A DNA stretch of 64,000 nt from Termitomyces sp. T153. Taxonomy: Eukaryota > Basidiomycota > Agaricomycetes > Agaricales > Lyophyllaceae. Below are positions 57,933 to 64,000 of this stretch, one piece after another. The stretch covers positions 1 through 64,000 of the forward strand of contig JACKQL020000095.1 of NCBI GenBank assembly GCA_018296165.2. Direction: 5' to 3'. The stretch's first letter is position 1, and each line of letters starts with the position of its first letter. Below the pieces are notes generated by a model. That model searched no databases, was not told the DNA's origin, and saw only the letters and a program-made list of their open reading frames with translations. The position numbers and the translations under genes are program-made.

Positions 57933-58380
57933 GTCATGCCCTCAACTTCATACTAACAACATTGGCAGGAAGTGCAATAGGCACACTGTTGGCAGTGGGG
58001 AACTGTGGAGAATTGGCTGCCAGCACTATAGTCACCCCCCAAGGGGTGGCACCAAAACTGCCTTTGGTGACTGCCAGGGACCACATCAAGTCATTGAAGT
58101 TGGGGTTGATAAATCCTGCCAGAGTCCCCAAATTATACTTCTACAAGCCATCAGTAACAAAGAACACATTCTCAGAACAATCAAAGGTCACAAGATTGAA
58201 AGCAGCGCACACACTGGCTGCACTGCCAGTGTTTGTTGCATAGATGGCAATGACAACACATGAGGTGGGAGGGAAGTTGACAATGTACCAGTTTGCAATA
58301 GTGAACAATCCACCAGAGCTGATGAGGAACTCTCCTCATGTAGATGTCAAGTTGCTGCCAACTCCCTGATGAACACACTC
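57933..58380 (-). pseudogene. Unknown beta-rich ORF reaching into the right terminal repeat
   Basis: One minus-strand frame runs for 149 codons with two internal stops (one near 58335, one near 58141). It reads SSGGLFTIANWYIVNFPPTS, CVVIAIYATNTGSAASVCAA, VTFDCSENVFFVTDGL, FINPNFNDLMWSLAVTKGSF and IVLAANSPQFPTANSVPIAL, and ends at a TGA at 57933. The alternation of hydrophobic and small residues suggests a beta-sandwich or secreted protein. I cannot name it. Its upstream end lies in the terminal inverted repeat, so the same codons also appear at the left end. Confidence 0.4.
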
Positions 58381-58830
58381 AGTGATGCCTGATCAAATCA
58401 ATTTCTAGTTCCAAAATTCTTCCTCAGTGAGAAAAACAAATTAGATTTTTTTTCTAGATACTTTTACTGGAAACATTTTAAATTTTAAATCCATATTTGC
58501 TTCAAGAAAAATCAGAAAATTATCAAAAAGGAACATGGGAAGAAGCTGGACAAGTGTTTTGATACCTTTCTCCAAATAGAATTCCATCCTATTTCATCTG
58601 GAAATACCAAATGAAAAACTAAATAAATTTCTATCATGTTTGCAGTAGAAAAAAGAAGGTAAAAAGAAATAATTTTACACTGTGAAACACTTAGGAAAAA
58701 GGTGAACATTTTCCTAGCATTTTCAGCAAGAAAATGTTTACATATTTCCAAAGGAAACAGAACATGAAAGTCATATGACAGTCTTCTTTTACAGTTTTTC
58801 TAATAGCAATACCTTCCAGTGCCAGCAGTG
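58330..58830 (-). repeat. Right terminal inverted repeat of element B
   Basis: Reverse complement of 42558-43058. It ends CCAGTGCCAGCAGTG at 58830, followed by the target duplication ACA. Confidence 0.9.
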
Positions 58831-58833
58831 ACA

Positions 58834-60782
58834 GGAGGGTGAGTCCTCATTGATGGCCTGGAAGACAGTAGAGCAATGGTTCTCTGCCAAGGGAGAAAAG
58901 GGGCAAAGCTAAGGAACCCAAGCCTTAAACAACAGCAGATAAGCAGATTGCTCACCTGCTCTAGTGATTGCACAATGCCAGAGTACTAAAGGACATTGGA
59001 GCTGACATCCTCAGAAATCCTGTAGTGCAACTTGCACTAGCTCAAGTTCTTAACAAACTTGATGTCGTTAGAACCAGAGGAATGAGGCCTGGTCAGACCT
59101 CTTCCATTCAGCATTGGAAAAGGGGAAGCATGTTGCATTCCCTCCTCAGCTTCCAAAAGCAAAGAAGTCTCATACCAGGCCTTCTGTGTTTGATCCTCAA
59201 CTCAGAGGGCACCAATGGTGCCCTATAATAACCAAGTACTCACTGGTGAGGACTAGCTGATGGATGTGCACCCTGATATTGGGATGCTCCATGCCATGGC
59301 TGGACTCTTGAAGACAGCAATTACTAAGTCTGGCTCTGTAAAGCCAGTCATGTTGACAACTATGGCAGACAACCCTGTAGTCATTGCTACTCCAATGGCC
59401 TTTGCAGTGGATGTGCCAATGGGTGCAGGAGAGGGAACTATCAAGGTCTTTGAGCTGAGGACCTATACCATTCCCACCCACCTGTCCCACACACATCCTC
59501 CAACAGTGCATTGGGACCTCAGTGATGAAGGGTTCCTGGTTGCTCAAGTGCAAGCTTCTCAAGCTGCAGCCAGCATAGTGGCTGCATCAGACTCCAGCAG
59601 CAATGATGAGGACAGAATCATGACCCCTAAGAGACAAATCTTGAAGAGCAACTCAGATGATGATGATGCTGTGCATTGTCATGAGAAGAAGCACAATGCT
59701 GACACCTAGCAGCTGTTAGCCATAAATTCTGAGGTCTAAGACAGACCTCAAGCAATTGAACAATACAGTGCATAGCTGCCTTCCAGATAGCTAGGAAACC
59801 ATGTTGGTGCAAGAGTGCTATAAGCACTGCAATGACTTCTGGAGTATGCTACACTCCAACTATCATTACTTGCTAACAACCAATGCAGTCTTTGTCAGCA
59901 ATGAGGCAGTCTTTGCCCAATCTAACAAGATGGCAGAGATGTCTCATATATCTGCACACTATGAACAATTATATCAGTGGGCTGCTTAAGGGATGCCCAT
60001 AAATCCAGAACAACAGCAGTTGATAAACTGCATAATCTGTGAGAAGCACACTCACATTACCATCCAGGATTGGATTTATGCCACTCTCCTCCTCTAGGAG
60101 TTCCATTGTATCTTCTTCTTCATGAACACAGATTGGAGGGATCATACCATGCATCAAGTCATGGAGCTGACCCCTGAAAAGTTAGAGACTCCACTACTGA
60201 AGGGGGATGACCATTGGCAACCAGTCCCCTTGCCTTTCTCAGTTGTTAGCCATACTGGGCCATACTGACAAGGGAGCAGGACTTGATCAAGTCCTGCTCA
60301 GCCAACACATTGACATCAATGTGTGGGTGCAATACATATTACACCAGGGCCACCCAAGTTCACAGAACCTGGATTCAAGTGTGGCCATTGATGCTTCCTT
60401 GTGCATAGACCATCAATTGGTCTTCAGCTAGTCAGGCACTGACTCCAACTATGCTGCATGTGTAAACAGCTTATATGTGGCTGTTTACTATGATTGCAGT
60501 TCAGCCTTGCCTGTATTGAGATGCAGTTGATGACTATCACAAGGAAGTAGGGGAATCAGATGCCTTTGCCCCCTACACCTTCATTACATAGGCTGAACAT
60601 GCTGTATATGCAAATAAATAATCTCAGCAAGACAGAAGTCATTTGTCACCTCCTCATCAACTGCATTCCTCCAATGTGGGTGAACTCTGCATATACCTAT
60701 AGTATATGTTTCTTAGATTACCTCTGTTTGGGAAGTGCTCTGCACACTGACCTGTTCACATGGGTGGACAATGAACACCATT
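58834..60782 (+). pseudogene. Gene X of retroelement E (copy 1)
   Basis: This is the body of the element whose LTR ends at 42557. After a short leader, the coding blocks are PKAKKSHTRPSVFDPQL, HPDIGMLHAMAGLLKTAITK, VFELRTYTIPTHLSHTHPP, WDLSDEGFLVAQVQAS and an acidic Ser/Asp stretch. Further blocks are LLTTNAVFVSNEAVFAQSN, EGMPINPEQQQLINC-like, VMELTPEKLETPLLKGDDH, LLAILGHTDKGAGLDQVLLS and INVWVQYILHQGHP. The relic at 28820-29640 shares its first half. The position after an LTR suggests a gag-like role, but I see no zinc knuckle or capsid motif. It may be a cargo gene. It is truncated by the MITE at 60783. Confidence 0.5.
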
Positions 60783-60984
60783 CACTGTGGGCACCAAAAG
60801 TTGAGTCCATTGGAAAAAAGGATAAAGAAACATGTTATGCCATTTCTTTGTCAGCTTTTGGTTCTGGGAAAAGTCATTTTCCATTGTCTAATGCCTTTTT
60901 CCCCTTGAAATACAAGCATTAGGAATGGCATAACATGTTTTTTTTCACTTGTATCAAGGGAAACAACTTCTGATGCCTGCAGTG
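60783..60984 (+). mobile_element. CACTA-type MITE, 202 bp, TSD ATT
   Basis: The element begins CACTGTGGGCACC and ends GATGCCTGCAGTG. It is flanked by ATT on both sides (60780-60782 and 60985-60987). It has interior inverted segments around AAACATGTTATGCC / GGCATAACATGTTT. It inserted into the gene X region. Confidence 0.8.
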
Positions 60985-61340
60985 ATTATTGACTCAGGCT
61001 GATGAGCAAATCTCCTGCCCTGGCAAAAGATGCTAGGTGGTACAAACTCACCACCAGCATCTGAGAGTGCTTTTGAGTGCTCCTCCCAATCCATAAGAGC
61101 CATGGCCAATTTCCCTTGTGCACAGCTGAATGGCTGTGCTATGGAGAATTGGCCAATCTTTACTCATCTCTTGCAACCACCTGCAGAGGTGGTGAATACC
61201 TCCCTGGCAGCAGCAAAGAAGCCATTTTCTAGCTCCACACAACCCAGTGCAGCCCCAACTAAGGCTGGGCCTTCCTTGCCGGAAGGTTCTTGTGGTCTGT
61301 CCAGACTTCAAACTTATGCTGTGTGCCCTCAAGAAAATGC
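60985..61340 (+). other. Coding-like stretch, unknown
   Basis: An open frame (61030-61365) with ECSSQSIRAMANFPCAQLNG and a Ser/Pro/Ala-rich C-terminal part may be the continuation of gene X after the MITE or a separate gag-like piece. No domain is recognised. It joins the Gypsy relic near 61340. Confidence 0.25.
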
Positions 61341-61352
61341 CACCATTTCTCA

Positions 61353-62460
61353 AAGAACTAAATAATGACAAGCATTTTCTTGTCATGGATCTCATAGCTC
61401 TGTTCTACTGCATTAGGGCTTCTGGAGTACAAGGCTACAGGATGCCACTTGCCATCCTCTTTTGACTGCTGAGAGAGAACTGCTATACCTGCCACCTTAA
61501 TAGGATCCATCTTGGCCATTCCATGTGAAATGATCAAACCTAGGTACTCAAGCTTAGTCTGTTCAAACTCACACTTCTCAGGCTTCAGATAGAGCTGGTG
61601 TTGGCAAAGGCTATGCATGTGACCTAGCAATGCTCCTCCAAATTTTTGGTGTAGATGAGGATATTGTCAAAATACATGCAAACAACACCTTCTGCAATCA
61701 CTGCTGGGGCCAGAAAATGTTTCCAATGAAAAAAAAGTCAAAGAAACCTGTCATCTGTTTCTTGGCTAGCTTTTTACAATAGAAAAAGGCAAATTTCCTT
61801 TGTTTAAAGACTTTTTCTATCAGAAATTGCCACAGAGAAAATGGCATAACAGGTTTCCTTTTCATTCTTTCCAAGGAAACACAATTGAGTGCCAGCAGTG
61901 AATCAGATCACAGAGGATGTCATTCATCATAGTCTGGAAGATAGCCAGGCTGTTAGTGAGATCCAAGAATATCACCAGAGGTTTGAAGAGTCTGCAATTG
62001 GTTTGGAACACTGCCTTCCACTCATCTCATCCTTTGATGCACACATTGTTGTAGCCCCAATGGATGTCCAACTTGGTAAAGTAGTGTGCACCTGAAAGGT
62101 TGTTGACAAGTTCAGAGATGAGTGGTAAGGGATAGCATCACCATCATTGTATTCAAGACTCAATAGTCCTGGACCAGACAAAAAGACCCATCCTTCTCCT
62201 TAATGAAAAATACTGAGGAGGTCATTGGGGACTTAGAGAGTCACATTCATCCAGAGCTAAACTTCTCCTGTAAAAACCTGCCCAGCTCATCCAGCTCACA
62301 GGGTGCAAGCAGATAGACTTTGCAGCTGAAGGATTCTGCATCATATATCAGCTCAATTGCATGATTCTACTGCTTGCACTCTGGAAGTGAATTTTTATAA
62401 TGTCCTCAAGGTTGTGAAGGTGACCAAGAACCATGCCACACAAGGGCTTGGGCTGAAAAT
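61353..62460 (-). pseudogene. Reverse transcriptase and partial RNase H of relic C
   Basis: On the minus strand I read ECKQXNHAIELIYDAE-like sequence near 62370, [19 protein letters not shown] sequence near 62060, and PLVIFLDLTNSLAIFQTMMN near 61950. Across the MITE come IAEGVVCMYFDNILIYTK (61698-61640), LYLKPEKCEFEQTKLEYLGL and KWHPVALYSRSPNAVEQSYE. The active site is FDNI, where [YF]xDDI is expected. Confidence 0.7.
61699..61900 (+). mobile_element. CACTA-type MITE, 202 bp, TSD AAT, inside reverse transcriptase
   Basis: The element begins CACTGCTGGGGCCAG and ends GAGTGCCAGCAGTG, with AAT on both sides (61696-61698 and 61901-61903). Removing it joins the two parts of the reverse transcriptase in frame, between CDLI and AEGVV on the minus strand. 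Confidence 0.85.
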
Positions 62461-63527
62461 TTTCATGACCTGCTCCCAGACCTCTGGACCTTTACCCAGG
62501 CCACCCTGCCTCCTCAGAGTTTCCCCCATTGCCCCTCCAACCCTTTGTTCACTCACAGCACCTGTCCCATATAACTCTGATGCTTTTTTGGCAAACCCTG
62601 ATGGCCTTCTGGCAAACCCCAGTGTATCCCCTGTGGGCCACCACAGCTCCTCCTCTCCCTCTCAAGGTTCCGAGTCATCCAACATCTCTCCTGACCCAGG
62701 TACATGTCACTAACTCACCTCCATGACCTACACAACCACTCCAGAACTCCCCAACAACTATAGGGCAGACTGTGCTCCCATCAGATCCCATCAAAATGTC
62801 ATTATGGCCCACCATCTGATCAGAGCCAACACCTGTCAACCCTGCACAGCTCTGACAAGCCCTGTCATTGTATCCTCAATCCCTGGAGGAGACCCAGTAG
62901 TTACTATATAAGGTGTAGAGTAGCATCTGTTACCTTAGTCTTGATATTGCATTTACTTGGTTACTGTTTCTCATTTTGTTCTGTGTTACATTTCCTGATC
63001 TTGTCTCTGTTTCTATCTTTAGTCTCAAATCTATCTCTTTGTCAGTTCTGTCTTTTCTTTACTTTGTCTCATCTTGTCAATCTCTGTTTCCTTTATTGTT
63101 TCTAAGTTCCTGTCAACTCTGATGTCATTATAAACTCTGCACACATGCTCCAACCTTTCAAACATTCATACAATAACTCCAGAGCTTACCCTACACTTGG
63201 CCCCAGAACCCATCACATTTAATTGATTCCCCATCAAACCCTGGTTCCATTCCTATCACTTGCAAAGCCTCCACTTACTCTGCAGCCCACACACTTGCTT
63301 ATAGACTTGTACTTGATGCCTGCCTAAGCCCAACATTCAATATACTTGGTCTTAGACTTTCCTGGACCACCTCAGACTTGCTTGGACTGCTCCCCCTAGC
63401 TTCCCCTTGCAGGTATCTGAAGTTCAAACCATTCCCAGAGTGCTAGGTTATAAGCACAGGACATTGCATCCACCTAGTAAGGACTTGCCCAGTTAAGCTG
63501 AGCCCCCATAGTCAGTGGAACCTGACA
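62460..63527 (+). mobile_element. Family D LTR (62705-63527) with 3' internal segment
   Basis: The LTR begins TGTCACTAACTC and ends CCTGACA, with a TATATAAGG promoter box at about 62907. The preceding 245 bp (PPCLLRVSP, LANPDGLLANP on the plus strand) match the segment at 20945-21185, so this is the 3' end of a 5'-truncated element. It lies within Gypsy relic C in the opposite orientation. Confidence 0.55.
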
Positions 63528-63529
63528 GG

Positions 63530-63990
63530 GATCTGCTGTAAATGCCTTGGCCAGACATTGAGAAGTGGTCTGATTGTCCCAGATATCTGCCACCATAGGA
63601 GAGGGACAGAAGGTCATAGCATAGATCCTATCACCTACTTCAATAGTTTCATCTGGACACTCAGGGTCCAGAGCACTAGAGGATTCTACTTTGCATTTGT
63701 CTTCCTGCTGAGGTTCACACCAAACACCTTGGACATTCTTGTAGAAGGCCTCTCTATGAAGGAATGCCAGAGGGAGGGGATCCATGAGGTCAAGATAAGC
63801 AGAAAGAAGATGCTCAGCATTATACACACACATGGCAGCACATGTGCAAACCTTTGCTCTGTGCTCCTTGTGGGCTTCCTTGGCACAGGTTATGCAACAA
63901 TGAGGACAGTAACTCATCTTCACTTTGCCCTTGGTCCAGTGGATCTCAGAGTTATGTTCACATAACCAGGTGAACCCCAAGAGCATCACT
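63530..63990 (-). pseudogene. Protease C-terminal part and spacer of relic C
   Basis: The minus-strand frame starts with MMLLGFTWLCEHNSEIHW, the second protease block. It continues through DPLPLAFLHREAFYK and ETIEVGDRIYAMTF to QTTSQCLAKAFTA, matching the spacer before the reverse transcriptase of element 1 (DPLPLAFQCREALYK, VEVGDWIYA, QTTCQWLAQAFAA). The family D LTR begins directly after it. Confidence 0.7.
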
Positions 63991-64000
63991 TGCTTTCCCA

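Larger units (their letters stand above)
42558..58830 (+). mobile_element. Element B: 16.3-kb multi-gene CACTA-type transposon with intact ends
   Basis: Both ends start with the same 501-bp sequence in inverted orientation (CACTGCTGGCACTGGAAGG...), and the element is flanked by ACA on each side (42555-42557 and 58831-58833). A CACTx start and a 3-bp duplication are the hallmarks of CACTA elements, and the interior encodes a Tnp2 transposase. Most members I know of carry one or two genes. This one holds at least a coiled-coil gene, a WD40-like gene, the transposase, an ankyrin-type gene and two or three unknown ORFs. All genes are decayed, while the terminal repeats are still nearly identical to each other. 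Confidence 0.85.
61340..64000 (-). mobile_element. Gypsy relic C, minus strand, with two nested insertions
   Basis: Protease-side sequence (63990-63530) and reverse transcriptase (62460-61340) of a further chromovirus-type Gypsy element. They are separated by a family D LTR segment (about 62460-63527) and interrupted by a MITE (61699-61900). The element continues beyond the right edge of the window. About 280 bp between the reverse transcriptase thumb and RNase H are deleted near 61480, because VAGIA is followed directly by AVLSQQ. Confidence 0.7.

Noticed and set aside
1..64000. tRNA genes or other structural RNA genes
   Set aside because: I saw no segment with the tRNA A- and B-box pattern and cloverleaf pairing, and no rRNA-like sequence. 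A tRNAscan-SE run would settle it.

Overview
The window reads as a transposon graveyard from the nuclear genome of a filamentous basidiomycete, most likely an Agaricomycete. The evidence is the style of the Tnp2 (CACTA-type) transposases, the chromodomain Gypsy elements of the Tf1/sushi type, short introns of about 45-60 bp, and several protein families that I know only from mushroom genomes. I found no intact gene. Every coding stretch carries stops or frameshifts, so almost all entries are relics. I saw no tRNA, rRNA, CRISPR array or bacterial-style operon. The strongest global signal is a near absence of the dinucleotide CG: several dozen in 64 kb by eye, where a couple of thousand or more would be expected. 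The ancestral sites are now TG or CA, which points to methylation-linked or RIP-like C-to-T decay.

Layout. Positions 1-2.75 kb hold a Ser/Pro-rich relic and a Gypsy fragment (LTR end plus gag). A Tc1/mariner relic lies at 3.1-3.85 kb. Positions 5.3-19.25 kb hold element A, a decayed multi-gene CACTA-type element: a coiled-coil gene (-), a second minus-strand gene, a WD40-like gene (+) and a Tnp2 transposase (+). Two independent 1.1-kb solo LTRs lie at its left edge (4.22-5.28 kb) and inside its WD40 gene (13.41-14.54 kb). Positions 20.1-22.3 kb are LTR sequence. Positions 22.6-26.3 kb form an island of host-gene relics, including a clear two-exon N-terminus of mitochondrial glycerol-3-phosphate dehydrogenase (GUT2) and a small membrane protein. 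Positions 26.3-29.6 kb hold CACTA MITEs, a hairpin, a 76-bp minisatellite and an LTR.

Positions 29.65-42.0 kb hold three chromodomain Gypsy elements: element 0 (-), element 1 (+, 31129-37246, nearly full length) and element 2 (-, 37247-42000, internally deleted). All share an 11-base sequence in the LTR (AGACTTGTTCT) whose reverse complement lies just past the LTR, the signature of Tf1/sushi self-priming.

The main discovery is element B (42558-58830), a 16.3-kb DNA transposon. It has 501-bp terminal inverted repeats starting CACTGCTGG and a 3-bp target duplication (ACA). It carries a coiled-coil gene (-), a WD40-like gene (+), a Tnp2 transposase (+), an ankyrin-type gene (+) and further unknown ORFs. 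The coiled-coil / WD40 / Tnp2 order and orientations repeat those of element A, which suggests a conserved accessory module rather than random capture. Element B sits exactly at the LTR/leader junction of another retroelement (E), whose LTR is at 42193-42557 and whose body resumes at 58834. Four related ~202-bp MITEs with the same termini are scattered through 26.8-61.9 kb, one of them inside the reverse transcriptase of a further Gypsy relic (61.3-64.0 kb).
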